DNA from: Corbicula japonica | Lineage: Eukaryota; Mollusca; Bivalvia; Venerida; Cyrenidae | Direction of reading: 5' to 3' | Assembly (NCBI GenBank): GCA_038501625.1 | Contig: JAZAYU010000726.1 | Coordinates: forward strand, 1 to 64,000 | Length of the DNA stretch: 64,000 nt | Part shown: positions 46,508 through 59,739 of the stretch, in pieces | Layout of the letters: every line of letters starts with the position of its first letter | Position numbering within the stretch: position 1 is the first letter of the stretch | Notes under the pieces: model-generated | Databases searched by the model: none | What the model was told of the DNA's origin: nothing | Seen by the model: only the letters and a program-made list of their open reading frames with translations | Position numbers and translations under genes: made by a program

Positions 46508-47550
46508 AAGTAACCATTCAAAGTAGAGCTTTGACACTTAACATAGTTATCTGACATCACAATACTAATTATCAGGCCAAGTTTCATAACCTCTGACTTT
46601 ATTTTGCCAAACTTATGCCCCTTTTTCACTAAGAATTTTGGTTAAGTGTTTTGTTAAAGTTGTCTTTTTCTCAGTAACTGTTCAAGGTACAGCTTTGATA
46701 CTTAACATAGTTGTCGGACATCACAATGTCAATAATCAGGGGAAGTTTCACAACCCCTGACTGTATTTTGCCAAAGTTATGCCCCTTTTTTACTTAGAAT
46801 TTTAAATGTTTTTGTGAAAGTTGTATATTGACGCCAAATTGCCTATTGTCGCCAAACTTGGTATTTAGATTTCTTATATCGAGAGGCAGCTTGGGATTAC
46901 CACCCAAGTGTCTCTGGTTAAGGTCAAGATCACTGTTGCTAAAAATAGAAATTCAGTTTCTGCTCAATAACTTTACTTTGGCATATTTAGGCTAAAGTTT
47001 GGTGTGTCGGTAGCTTATATCAAAATGCTACTCAGGATTGCTACCTGGTGTCTGTGATCAAGGTCAAGATCACTGTTCCAAAAATAGAAATTCAGGTTCC
47101 ACATGATTATTTGAGTAAGCTGTGACCTATTAACACCAAACTTGGTATATGGGTAGCTTATATCAAGACACAACTTGAGCTTGCTACCTTGATGTCTGTG
47201 ATCAAGGTCAAGGTCACTGTTGCTTAAAAAAGAAATTCAGTTTCTGCTCAATGACTTGAGTTTACTTTGACCTATTGACACCAAACTTAGTGTGTGGGAA
47301 GCTTATATGAGATGCAACTTGGAATTGCTTCGCATGTGTCTTTATCAAGGTCAAGGTCACTGTTGCTTAAAATTGAAAATCAGTTTCCATGTAATATCTT
47401 CAGTATTCTTTGACCTATTGACACCAACCTTGTGGATAGGTTATACCAAGACGCAACTCGGAATTGCTCCTCAGATCTTTTTGATCAAGGTCATGGTCAT
47501 GAAAATTCAATTTCTGCATTTAAACTTGAGTTAGCTGTGATCTATTGATA
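46508..47550. repeat. Array A remainder plus array C (~143-bp monomers)
   Basis: 46,508-46,830 continues array A ('cataacctctgactttat'). From 46,830 a different monomer, with 'gtcaaggtcactgttgctta' near 46,920, 47,060, 47,203 and 47,347 and 'gacctattgacaccaaactt', repeats about every 143 bp. No coding frame is shared among copies. Confidence 0.75.
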
Positions 47551-47848
47551 TCAATTGAATTGTGACAAAATCACGGATAACCTTAAAAATCGCAGATCCG
47601 TTATCCGTTTTCACATATGAACCAGCTGTTTCCATGCAATGAAAAAACGTGCATTTTCTTGCAAACCATACATATTTTCTTACAGACCATACTTTCACCA
47701 TTTAATTTGTTTTTCATATCCAAAATTTACATTTTAGTAGCACATAAATAATTCTGTGCGCAAGTTCCCTTTTACGGAGGTTGTATTAAGATGACTATCA
47801 CTGGTAAGAAAATCGAAAACCGATCGGATATGCAATAATAGTGTTTGT

Positions 47849-49560
47849 ATGCCCCCACAGAAAGAAGAGGGGCATACAGGTTTGACCTTGTCTGTTTGTC
47901 CTTCTATCCGTCTGGCTGTCCAGAACTTGTATCATTTGTAAGTTCAAAAGTATAACAGTAAGTCATGAAACTTTACAGCTTTGTTGACCATCATGAGAAT
48001 TTGTGCACCCGGGGTTTTGTTTCTGACCACACATATTAAAACAAAAAAAAAAACGTCGCCACGCGCCGAAAACCAAGTTTTCATTTAATACTTATACTTT
48101 TGTAAAGAAAATACCTGGTATGAAGAAACTGAACTTCTATTTTTAGCAACAGTGACCTTGATCTTGATCACAGACTTCAGAGTAGCGTCTTGGTATAAGC
48201 TACCCAAAGAAGCTTGGTGTCAATAGATCACAGCTTACCCAAGTAATAAGGAGAAACCTGAATTTCTATTTTTAGCAACAGTTACCTTGACCTTTATCAC
48301 AGACACATGGGTAGTAATCCCAAGTCGTGTCTTGATATAAGCTACGCACAAACCAAGTTTGGTGTCAATAGGCCAAAGCAAACTCAAGCTATTGAGCAGA
48401 AACTGAATTTCTATTTTTAGCAATAGTCACCTTAACCTTGATCATAGACACCTGGGTGCCAATCAGAAGCTGCCTTTTGATATCAGGTACTCATATACCA
48501 AGTTTGGCATCAATAGGTAAAAGCAAACTCGAGATATTGAGGGTAAGCTGAAAATCTATTTTAGCAACAGTGACCTTGTCCTTATCACAGACACCTGCGT
48601 AGCAATCCCGAGCTGCCTGTTGATATAAGCTAACAACAAACCAAGCTAAGCGTCAACAGGCAATTCGGCATTAACAGATAACATTCAAAAAATACTTAAC
48701 CAAAAATCTTAGTCGAAAAGGGGCATAACTTTAGCAAAACACAGTCAGGGGTTATGAAACTTGACCTGATAATTGGTACTGTGACGTCAAACAATTATGT
48801 TAAGTGTCAAAGCTATACATTGAATGGTAACCGAGAAAAAGACAACTTTCACAAAAAACTTAACAAAATTTCTTAGGTAAAGGGGGGCATAACTTTGTCA
48901 AAATCGAAATAAAGTCAGGCAACTATGTTAAGTTTAAAAGTTGTTTCTTAAAGGGTTACTGCGAAAAACACAACTTTCACAAAAAACTTAACAAAATTTC
49001 TAAGTGAAAAAGGGGCATAACTTTGTCAAAATATGGTCAGGGATTATGAAACTTGTCCTGATAAACGCTAAAGAAAACCTGTTTAACCAGAGTTTTGGCC
49101 CCTTATGTATTACAGTATAATACATTCACAATGTAATCTTATTTCACACTAAATAAGTATTGGAGCCACAATCATGTAACATTAGATACCAGCATGACAA
49201 GCATGTGTAGTTTTGCACCTGGGATTTTGTTTCGGGCCACGCCTATGAAGACCTGAGTTATAGCCCCTTGTGCGTTCAATATAATGAATTCAGCATGTAA
49301 TCTTGTGTCACACATAACTGTACACGTTTATGAGGCGCAGTTATAACAATTTACCTCTTTGTTTACCATAATGTGCAGTTGTGCATCTAGGGTTTTGTTT
49401 TTGATCATGTGTATTTGGACCAGAGTTATGGCCCATTTTGTATTTCAGTACAATACAATCATCATGTAATGTTGCGTTGCACTTAACTACTAAACCAATA
49501 TAGGCCGAAGTCACGAAACTTCATAGGTTTGTGTACTGGTAGTAGTATGTGTGAGGACAC
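47849..49560. mobile_element. GCCCC-hairpin tandem element split by an inverted A/C array
   Basis: Starts with hairpin 'tatgcccccacagaaagaag' facing 'ggggcata', then 'tttgaccttgtctgtttgtc' and a monomer with 'cacccggggttttgtttctg' (to about 48,030). The same monomer family resumes at about 49,090 ('gttttggccccttatgtat', 'cacctgggattttgtttcgg'). The part between is foreign. Confidence 0.6.
48040..49090 (-). repeat. Inverted copy of arrays C and A
   Basis: 48,110-48,690 holds four array-C monomers on the minus strand ('ctatttttagcaacagtgac'). 48,690-49,070 holds about 2.5 array-A monomers on the minus strand ('aaaaaacttaacaaaatttc', 'aggggcataactttgtcaaa'). The order C then A mirrors 46,508-47,550, so the two loci form a large inverted repeat with a spacer of about 0.5 kb. 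A hairpin 'gaaaaccaagttttc' near 48,070 marks one end. Confidence 0.7.
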
Positions 49561-51477
49561 AATGCACATCAAAAGACATTGGATTCTATGTGTGTTTAGA
49601 TTGGTGGTAAAACAGGATAAAAAGGTACAAATTTATATTCAAGCAGAAACATGTCTAGACTCCAAACTTGAAAGTTATTAGAAGTCTATGCGACTAGTAC
49701 AGCAGGTGAGACTTGTATGTACAGTACATTCCACAGTGATTTTTTTCCTTCTTTGTTTGGTACCTGTAACAGGACCCGTTCCCAATCATAAAATAAAGAC
49801 CATTTTTCCCAAACTTCATAGAAAAATTCCCAATCTGACCAAACAAAGTCCTCTCACAGAAACTCGAATGTCGGATATTGTGGACATTTTTTAAAATATG
49901 AAAGCTAGAGATATTGCCCAGTGACAGACTAATGTCTAGAAAAATTATTGAAAATCAAACAATGAATAAATGGATAATCTCATTCTGAAAATCATTTTGA
50001 AAAGTTGTTTGATGCAGTTATTCTGAAAATTCCCAATTTTATGAAAAACATCGTGATATTTCCCAATTCCTTTGGGTACCGGACCTATTCCCAAAAGGGC
50101 AAAAAAATCACTGTTCCACTTAATTGCATATTGTTATTTGAATATTTCACTTATTTGTGTACACTGACCCTGCACCAAACAATCCCCATTCAAACATATT
50201 TTAAGTTTGTACGCTAATTGCATCATCTCTCATTCACAGGGGGTTATACTCCAAATATTTAGAGGAATGCATGCTTCTTTATTAACCTTAACATTTAATA
50301 TTTTGACATTTTATATTTTCCATTTATTGGCAAGCGTTACCTCTAAACGCGATGCAACAAAAACATGTCGCATATTTAGTTTTAACAAAAAGTTTACAGA
50401 AAGTCATAATCTCAGCTTTAAATGATTAGGCACTGAAAATATATAACAAAATTCACCTTTAAGCATCAAATCATCGGTAAACATGAATTAAATCCGGTAA
50501 GAAATTATATTCAAGTACTGTGTATGCAGAACTTTCACTTGACATATTCCCGATTGACAGTTGCGAAAAAATTTCGTAGACGAAAATAATATTTTCAATA
50601 GTCAGGTTATGTCCTTTAAACAGTAAGAAAAACAATCAAACTATTGTAAGCTAACTTTAATTATCAAGAAAATATATATTTCTGTCCGATTTTATATGGA
50701 AGTATGATTTATATTATAAAAGACATCTATTTATTTGTAATTCGTCTAATATTAGTACTGTATAAGCGGATGCATGATAATATTAATGAAATATTGCCAT
50801 ATTTAGGCCTGTCATGTTGAAAATTTGCAGATAACTTAGATAATTTTCCCGACTGAAAATCGGTCGGAACATGCGACACGAAAACTGCTTTCGGCGATAC
50901 GACGTCGTAATTGCCATAAAATAAAAAAAAATAAATAAGCATTTAAGACGTCATATTTATAGGACTAAGGGGGTTAGAACGGTGTGGGAATAGTATAATA
51001 AGGTGGGATTTAACCAAAAAAGTTCATAAAAAGAAAATATATAAGGGTGGGAACTCGAAAAATGGCATTTAACACTACTTCCATTACTACGATGCTGTAT
51101 CACATCACATTTGCATAATCCTGCAACTCTTTACAGCTTTCTCTAGCTAAATTATTTATCTACCGAAATATATTGACCGAATTTGCCTATTTTCTAACAT
51201 ACTTCAAAAAATTTTCCAAATCATCCCAAAATGGCTACTTTCGTTTAGTCAGTCGAGATGTAGCAACAAGGACCAACCATGATTTTCACCCGTAAAATAT
51301 CACAACTGACAGATGGCTTGCGAAACAAAGGCTTGCATTCGATAAATATTCCTATTTCAAATCACTCACCGGTACAATTTTAACGAATTGCAGTTTTAAA
51401 CCACCAAAGTCAAAATATTTTTTCTTCAACTGTCATTTATCACCGTCTTCGCTGCCATTTTGGATCACGTGACATGT
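49561..51477. other. No gene seen
   Basis: AT-rich, unique-looking. Short frames at 49,688-50,425 lack any domain or splice context. Confidence 0.4.
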
Positions 51478-51553
51478 CGATGATGCAAGCAGTTTAATTG
51501 GTTGGTAAGTCTCACGCTGTGGTTACCAACCAATAAAACTGCTTGCGTCATCG
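51478..51553. repeat. Long hairpin, 31-bp arms
   Basis: Left arm CGATGATGCAAGCAGTTTAA continuing TTGGTTGGTAA pairs with 51,523-51,553 at 29 of 31 positions, around a 14-base loop. It may be a foldback MITE or a small-RNA hairpin. Confidence 0.75.
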
Positions 51554-52904
51554 AAGTAAACATCGGATTTTAACAACAATGAAGTAATCTCGAGGACCTT
51601 CGATGTTTTTCAGATTCCGTCAGTTGATCTTATTGACAAAGATGAAACGATAAACTTTTCTATTAAAAACTAATTGAGTGTTTAAAAATGTATTGTAATA
51701 TTACACTGAATAAAGTTCTTTATTTGTTTTAAGTGTAAACATTTGAGTTTTTTTTTAAATAATTTTTCAATTTGGGACTCGTCATTAAAGATTCACCTGG
51801 GTTCAAAGCTGGATAATTTTGCCTGTATTGCAATCTTTACAAAATACTATCTAAATGAAAAAAATCATGTTTAAACATCTAATGGCAGTTTAATTTTTAT
51901 TGAAAAACTTGCGATTTAGACGACTTAAACGGATTTAAAAATGATTACTTTCGATTTCCATGTTGCTATCGCCATTATTTGGATTATTTTGCTTTTTTTA
52001 GAAACAACATCACAGAGAGAAAATATCGAGCACGTCCTTAAGTGATGTAATTTTATTATGTCTATTTAAATACTTTGCACTGGTAAATCTATTTGGGGTT
52101 TTTAGTGAATCTGTATGTAAAATGAAGTTTTGTAAATTATTTTTATTTTGATTGTACACAAATTATCACGTGATCAACTTCCGACTGCTTACGAAAAGAA
52201 TAAAATCATTTTCCCACTGAAAATAAATCTTATTCCACTAGCCAGTCGAAACTAAATTTCCATATTTCGTACTCCAAATAAATTTGGTGGAACATCTTTG
52301 CATGATAGTTCATTTGAATTAAATTAGGACATATATATTTTTTCGTTATTTATGACCGTGATTTTGAACACAGGATTCACTTTAAACTTATGGGACTCAT
52401 TGATTTGGCTCTGGGACGCATTGTTTTAAAATACATGTATGTGAGTCCTGGGACCCACTGTCAGTAATTTCTAGATTTATATCTGAACATGTGAATAATG
52501 AATGGATATTTTATTATGTTTAAATGCTGGATATTTGTTGTAAACCAAATAACAAAAAACTGTGGATTACATGGTGGTACTGGAATTACCAGGTATATTA
52601 CCAGGGTTATTTATTTTTACTGATTTAACTAAGTTTTTTAAATTTGAACAAAACCATCTTAGTATAGAGGTAGCATGTGAATTTTCAATAGGTCTTTAGT
52701 GTAAAAAATTTTCAGCTCTAGACATTCTGAATTTTGTAACTGACTATCATGTGGCTTAGTGATTCAAAAATATTAACTTTAATGCAAATATTTCTAGTGT
52801 ACCTTGCACTATTTGCTCAGTGCAGTTGTAACCACAGTTCAATGTTTGTACAAGAGTAGCCTGTGCTTGTACAGAGAGATGATGGATTATGGATTATGGA
52901 TGAT
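51554..52904. other. No gene seen
   Basis: AT-rich sequence without domains, long frames or recognised repeats. Confidence 0.35.
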
Positions 52905-54945
52905 CACCGGGATATCAGTTATTAACTTATGATACCTGTATTTGTCTTTTAGTTGTAAGAGCCACTCTAACATGGGCATGAAAGTCCCTAAAGTTATGGA
53001 GGATAGTCAATTAGACATGGACTGTATCAAACAGGGATATCAGTTATTTAATTAGGTTATCTGTATATGTCTTTTAATTGTAAGAGCCACTCTAACATGG
53101 AAATGAAAGTCCCTAAAGTTATGGAGGATAGTCACTTAGACATGGACTGTATCAAACAGGGATATTAGTTATATACTTAGGTTATCTGTATTTGTCTTTT
53201 AGTTGTAAGAGCCACTCTAACATGGGCATGAAAGTCCCTAAAGTTATGGAGGATAGTCACTTAGACATGGACTGTATCAAACAGGGATATTAGTTATTTA
53301 CTTAGGTTATCTGTATATGTCTTTTAGTTGTAAGAGCCACTCTAACATGGGCATAAAAGTCCCTGATGTTATGGAGGATAGTCACTTAGACATGGACTGT
53401 ATCAAACAGGGTTATTAGTTATTTACTTAGGTTATCTGTATTTGTCTTTTAGTTGTAAGAGCCACTCCAACATGGAAATGAAAGTCCCTAAAGTTATGGA
53501 GGATAGTCACTTAGGCATGGACTGTATCAAACAGGGATATTAGTTATTTACTTAGGTTATCTGTATTTGTCTTTTAGTTGTAAGAGCCACTCTAACATGG
53601 GCATGAAAGTCCCTAAAGTTATGGAGGATAGTCACTTAGACATGGACTGTATCAAACAGGGATATCAGTTACTTACTAAGGTTATCTGTAAATGTCTTTT
53701 AGTTGTAAGAGCCACTCTAACATGGGTATGAAAGTCCCTGATGTTATGGAGGATAGTCACTTAGACATGAACTGTATCAAACAGGGATATCAGTTATTTA
53801 CTTAGGTTATCTGTATTTGTCTTTTAGTTGTAAGAGCCACTCTAACATGGGCATGAAAGTCCCTAAAGTTATGGAGGATAGTCACTTAGACATGGACTGT
53901 ATCAAACAGGGATATTAGTTATTTACTTAGGTTATCTGTATATGTCTTTTAGTTGTAAGAGCTACTCTAACATGGGCATGAAAGTCCCTAAAGTTTTGGA
54001 GGATAGTCACTTAGACATGGACTGTATAAAACAGGGATATTAGTTATTTACTTAGGTTATCTGTATATGTCTTTTAGTTGTAAGAGCCACTCTAACATGG
54101 GCATGAAAGTCCCTAAAGTTATGGAGGATAGTCACTTAGACATGGACTGTATCAAACAGGTATATTAGTTATTTACTTAGGTTATATGTATATGTCTTTA
54201 AAATTTAGTTGTAAGAGCCACTCTAACATGGGCATGAAAGTCCCTAAAGTTATTGAGGATAGTCACTTAGACATGGACTGTATCAAACAGGGATATTAGT
54301 TATTTACTAAGGTTATCTGTATATGTCTTTTAGTTGTAAGAGCCACTCTAACATGGGCATGAAAGTCCCTAAAGTTATGGAGGATAGTCACTTAGACATG
54401 GACTGTATAAAACAGGGATATTAGTTATTTACTTAGGTTATCTGTATATGTCTTTTAGTTGTAAGAGCCACTCTAACATGGGCATGAAAGTCCCTAAAGT
54501 TATGGAGGATAGTCACTTAGACATGGACTGTATAAAACAGGGATATTAGTTATTTACTTAGGTGATCTGTATAAGTATTTTAATTGTAAGAGCCACTCTA
54601 ACATGGTCATGAAAGTCCCTAAAGTTATGGAGGATAGTCACTTAGACATGGACTGTATCAAACAGGGATATCAGTTATTTACTTAGATTATCTGTATATG
54701 TCTTTTAGTTGTAAGAGCCACTCTAACATGGGCATGAAAGTCCCTAAAGTTATGGAGGATAGTCACTTAGACATGGACTGTATCAAACAGGGATATTAGT
54801 TATTTACTTAGGTTATCTGTATATGTCTTTTAGTTGTACTTAGGTTATCTGTATATGTCTTTTAGTTGTAAGAGCCACTCTAACATGGGCATGAAAGTCC
54901 CTAAAGTTATGGAGGATAGTCACTAAGAGTAAGACATGGACTGTA
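52905..54945. repeat. 125-bp satellite, 16 copies
   Basis: The monomer contains 'gagccactctaacatgggca', 'cctaaagttatggaggatag', 'cttagacatggactgtatca' and 'tgtatatgtcttttagttgt'. Sixteen head-to-tail copies, most over 95% alike, with 'gagccactc' starting near 52,960 and recurring about every 125 bp to 54,866. One copy near 54,835 has a 24-bp partial duplication, and one near 54,200 an 'aaatt' insertion. No frame stays open. Confidence 0.95.
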
Positions 54946-55269
54946 TCTTTTGTGTGAATATTATATACATGTACCTTACAGATTCAAAGCATTTTAGTTG
55001 GTTGAGACAGTCGCACCAGCAAGTCATTATAAAGCAATAAATACCCCGAAATTATACTTCATCAACTCTCAAAAATGAAAAATCCCATGCGTCACTTCAT
55101 ACATGTACACAACACAGCATCAGTACACCCAAGAATACACGAAGCATGATCTCCTGATTTTTAGCAATTATTGTTCCTATACAAGTACACTTTATACATT
55201 ATTCTGATTTTGAATGAGATTACCCAATAGATCTAGTTCAGAATATAAAACAAAACCGAAGAACATATA

Positions 55270-55446
55270 CAGTAAAACCCCTCATTACGGACACTCAATA
55301 TTACTGGCACCCCAGTAATATGGACGATTTTTTAAAGAGCAGACATGTTCTCTTCTGCTTGATTTAAACCCACAATTAAGGACAACCCGCTATTAAGGAC
55401 ACTTTCCCTTAGTCCCTTAAGTGTCCATTATAGAGAGGTTTCACTG
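55270..55446. mobile_element. pogo/Tigger-like MITE, TA duplication
   Basis: CAGTAAAACCCCTCATTACG faces the complement of 'tagagaggtttcactg'. TA flanks both ends. 'ggacac' and 'aaggaca' words repeat inside. 177 bp, no ORF. Confidence 0.75.
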
Positions 55447-55833
55447 TACTTGGATGTATATTTAGTGAAATTAATATCAAGTCTTTAACAATTTCCTTCT
55501 AACAAATTTCCTCCCATTTAAAGGGTATAATTATAACAAGTATAACCTGTTGATGTCAATGCATATTTTGTGGACCTGAGTAATATGATTGTCCTCAGTC
55601 AGTGCTATCTTACTCGGGGTCCCTAAAACTACGAAATTGATTCAACAGAAGTCTTTATTTGTATTATATATAATAACAGATATAATTATAAAAGAGTCAC
55701 TTAAACATGGATGTATACAGAAGTCCGAAATATTTTGGACGATTGACATGGACCCTCTCTCCGAGTTGTTCAAACTTTCAAACCTTCAAATAATTGGGTC
55801 ACAGAAGGTAAACTATTATTTGTTTTATTTCAG

Positions 55834-55950
55834 AATGGATGTTTTCTGGTGTCGGGTACCCGGGCTACCTAGGAAAGTGTACTGGCCTGTTCAAATCTTG
55901 GATGGTGTAGGGGAAAAAATCAATATATTGTGCCATTCTGACAATGCTGT
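55834..55950 (+). CDS. First coding exon, PWWP-like domain
   Basis: Acceptor tgttttatttcag|aATG and donor gctgt|GTAAGT. ATG at 55,835 gives MDVFWCRVPGLPRKVYWPVQ, then ILDGVGEKINILCHSDNAV. 'VFWCRVPGLP..VYWPVQILD' resembles the opening strands of a PWWP/Tudor-type chromatin-binding fold (W-x-K/R-V-x-G-x-P...WP). It joins the exon at 59,671 in phase. Likely a nuclear protein; identity otherwise unknown. The upstream 5' part, or an untranslated first exon, was not found. Confidence 0.5.
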
Positions 55951-57222
55951 GTAAGTTTTAGTTGACAAAACTTAAATGATTTACTCAGGGGTTATTAAGG
56001 GTGTTCACTGGTAAAATTCTCTGAATTGATTTTTCGAAATTCATTTTTTTAAAGAGTGGATTCACATTGCTTAAAATAGTCCTACTTCATAGAGAGGTTA
56101 TCAATGCTAACTGGTTCTTGTACAGATAAGTTTCAAAAATGAGTAAATTTTATTCTAAAAGACAGATCATGTTTTACATTTCTTATTTTACTAAATATTT
56201 AAAATTCGTTGTTATGAATATTAACCAAGACTGAAAGTGTCTAAAACATGGATGCGCAAAAACCTGCGCAAAGAACCCACCCATTTTCTTTACCAATGAG
56301 CACCCTTAAAGGAAATCTCTGATTTCAGCCCAAGATGTACATTTAAAAAACAGTGTCTAAGATCATGCATGATGCATGGATGATGCTTATGGAAAGTGTC
56401 AGGTACAATTTATGTTATTTATTTATTTACATTTGGACAACAGTAAATCGATCACACATTTTGAATGATGACAGCAGTTTCCATCAACATGCCAATTTTC
56501 TAGTTTGCCTTGTCTGTCTGATGAATGTTCATAATGACTATGTCTCAATGGCACCGCAGTTTGTGACAAAATCACAATTGATTGCCATATTAAGTGACAA
56601 TTAATTTCCACTTTAAGTGAAATATTTCGGAACGGTTTGTGGTGTCATATTCCAGTTAGGGACTAGAGCAGGGTTATCAATAAGTTTCAGTTCAAAACCT
56701 AACAGACCTTTTGCTTTGGTCAGAGAGAATTAAGTGTTTACTTTCAAAAATATCAACCGGCCAAAACATGATTTTCAACGGCCGTTTGGCCAGCAGCCTG
56801 CTGTTATTGAGAACCATGCTGGGTATGACTCTGTTGCTCATTTTCAGCTTGACTGTTTCCATGGACGTATTGCTACCATTCCCTGGGCAGTTTGACAAAT
56901 TGAAAGAACAATCAATTAGTACAACTTGGACAAGTTTAATGTTTTTGTTATAGTTTCTTGTTCAGCTTTTGTTGGAACTAAGCCAGGCTGATCTGCATGT
57001 GCTAGGCTTATGTACCTTATTCCAATTATATCAATCAACACATCATCTCTGTTGCTAGTTTATTTCATAGCAATGGTTAACAAAATAAAAATACATAAAC
57101 TATAATTTTTGATCATAATTGGATAACATCAAGGATAACATTTTACTAAATTGTTAACTTTAAGTAAGTTGATAAAAGTTAACATGTATATGGTGTATAC
57201 ACGACAATAATCAAAACTATAC

Positions 57223-57789
57223 TATACTGAACAAAAATAAAAAGTATCCACTTTCCTTTCTTAAATTTTGTTAAATTTGAAAACGAAAACTTAGAATTCT
57301 GTATGTGAACAACTTTACATTTCTGTTACCATTGCATAGAGAAAAAGTGTTCTTGAAAATCTGCAGCCACAACTTGGTTATCTTTCCCTTTGTTGTAATG
57401 AGGGTTCCAGGAAAAAGTCAGAGATTCTTTAAAGTATCCACATTAGTTTCAATCAAATCAATTTTTCCTCCTCTTGTGATCAATAAAATCACAAAACATT
57501 CATCAATTAAACAACTAGTCATCGATAAACTACGCTAGAATTCACAATTATTTCCAATAACCTCCCTTTAAATTGAAAATGTAGTGTTTTGTAATCAATT
57601 ATTAATTGTTATTCGGCTGGCCGTTGCTTAGGTCTTGGTGTGGAATATTATGTTTATGAACAATTGAAATTTAAAACAACTGAGATTAACCAAATAAACA
57701 CCATTCAAAGCGTTCCTGATTAAATGAAAATATGTTAATGAGAATATAAGCATAAAGAGTGGATACTTTTTATTTTTGTTCAGTATAGT
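57223..57789. mobile_element. Tc1/mariner-like MITE
   Basis: Inverted ends TACTGAACAAAAATAAAAAG with 'tatccact' on both inner sides and 'ctata' at both outer edges, giving a TA-type target. About 0.56 kb, no transposase. Lies in the intron between 55,950 and 59,671. Confidence 0.7.
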
Positions 57790-58571
57790 TTACGATGCTA
57801 TTTTTGCAGCAAAATACATATTTTATTTGATAATTAAGTTTTCATCTGATTTTAAATTTGTGGTTTAGTCCAACTTCAAAATCAATGAAAATTTAAACCC
57901 AACAAATATTACTGTAACCATGGTAAATGTACATTCATATATACATGTGTATTTTCAAAATGTTTGTTAAGTTCAGCCCTTGGCAGTTTAGTAGATGTAT
58001 ATTGTTGTATCAGTGTGCAAAACTCGTGGAAGTCTGATGTCCAGATTACTAAATTGATTTTGGGCTCTTGAAATTTACAAATTTTATGGGCTACTATGAA
58101 TTTTCATCTCTGTAATTAAATGTATAAGAATTCGGGCTACTGCTTTAAAATCTGAATTTCGCACCCTGTTGTTTACAAATTATCGTTCACCTGCTATTAA
58201 AATGATGTAAACAAACTAATTTTGTGACAAGCCAAAATTATCCACTGGATATACGTTCTGGCAAGCAAGATATATTTGCTGGACTTAAAAGTCTGTTCGA
58301 CAAGAAAAAAAAGATTTTCAGTTTAAGGCATATACCTGGAATCCAGGTTTGTTTCAAGACTGAAACCATGTTTCCTTATTTTATTCAATAGGAACTTTGC
58401 TTCAGACAGTATTTTACAGAGATTAAAAAATCCATTACTCCTGGTAATGTGATTTTTTTTTAAAATATGTACATTACAACTTCTATTCTTTATATCATTT
58501 ACCAGATGTACGAAGACATAGTTTACTTCCATTCTGTTTTTGATCCTTCAAAATGTTGGAAATTCTGTTTC

Positions 58572-58630
58572 GTTTGTATGACCCCACTCTGACTGAGAGG
58601 GGCATATAGGTTTGCCCTTGTTTTCAGTTA
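58572..58630. repeat. Fragment of a GCCCC-hairpin tandem element
   Basis: 'tatgaccccactctgactga' followed by 'gaggggcatataggtttgcc' matches the start of the element at 47,849. Confidence 0.6.
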
Positions 58631-58981
58631 TGGTACGGTCACATGATTATGCAGAGACTGTATTTTGTTTGACTATCGAAATTGACTTATAACTACAATG
58701 ATTAATCTTACATTTTAGCAAAAGTCCTTATATTTCTGACACAGTACTGTAGGTTTAAAAAACATTCATATAGGATCTTACACCAGTTGTCATATAATAT
58801 AAAATTATTAAACATGTTCCAGAAAACTGTTATAAAGCCAGCTTCTGGCTCGCTTATAACATTTTTCTTGTACGAGTTTAATAAAAATTTGTATTACATG
58901 AAAATGAGTGTAAGATACATTTTATCACATGATTTTAAGAAGCAAAAATATCAAAATTGTATGATTTTTGCTTCATGTGAT

Positions 58982-59467
58982 GTCATTAAAAAAGCAACAT
59001 ATGCATATCAGGAATCGCCACACTCAAAAAACACAGCCTCCCCACGCAGCGAAAAAGAAGAGAGGAAGAGAGAGAGAGCGCATGTTTTATATATGTATGT
59101 CAATTCAAATAGGACGCCACAAACAATTAATAAACAAGAGAACCTTTGGGGATACCGCCTTGGAACGGTCAGTGGCAAAACAAATTGCCACTGGGGGTTT
59201 AAACCAGGTTCTAGGGTGCACCAACCTCACACTTGCCCCAACAGGTTCTCGTATCACAAAACAAGTACAAATTGTCTTGGTGAAATAACTCCAACCCACC
59301 CATCAGCTCAACAATGTTGCATGCAAAAGCATACAAACATATAAACATAAGAATTTAATAGCATTGCAAAGCCAAAGGGCGGGTACTCAATGATCTTTCC
59401 GAGACCAGAGCACCTGGAGTAAAATCAGCAAGAACACGATGACAGGGATAAAAGAAAGCTATTTTAG
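58982..59467 (-). mobile_element. Penelope-like element 3' fragment
   Basis: The complement matches 45,670-46,125 through 'tgccactgaccgttccaagg', 'cctagaacctggtttaaacc', 'gtgaggttggtgcaccctag' and the terminal 'gattcctgatatgcata'. Only the 3' UTR part is present, as expected for a 5'-truncated copy. Frames crossing it (58,787-59,344) are not genes. Confidence 0.8.
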
Positions 59468-59670
59468 CCTTTGATGCTTTATTTGTGCTTAAATAATAAA
59501 AAGAATAAAATTACTGTATAGGAATGTGTTCCGTGCAGTTTAAATTGCTATGCATTCACAGTTCAACTTGATATTTGCATTCTATAATACAAATTACTTA
59601 AGGTTGTGGACTTCATTGAACTCTATGGCCTGTCATTTCTTAATTATGTTGATTTGTCTTTTATTTGCAG

Positions 59671-59739
59671 AAATCTTGAGGAAGAAAAAGCTACATTCCA
59701 CGCTGAAGACTTTTCAAACCGACCTCCAATGGGCATTAG
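59671..59739 (+). CDS. Second exon of the PWWP-like gene
   Basis: Acceptor cttttatttgcag and donor ATTAG|GTATGA. With the two bases carried from 55,950 it reads V-NLEEEKATFHAEDFSNRPPM then GI. This is hydrophilic with a Phe-x-x-Glu-Asp pattern that suits the end of a PWWP-like fold. The phase at its 3' end does not fit the next exon (60,007), so an unseen exon or an indel lies between them. Confidence 0.5.

Noticed and set aside
58787..59344. 185-codon plus-strand frame
   Set aside because: Crosses the antisense Penelope 3' UTR fragment; no domain or composition of its own.
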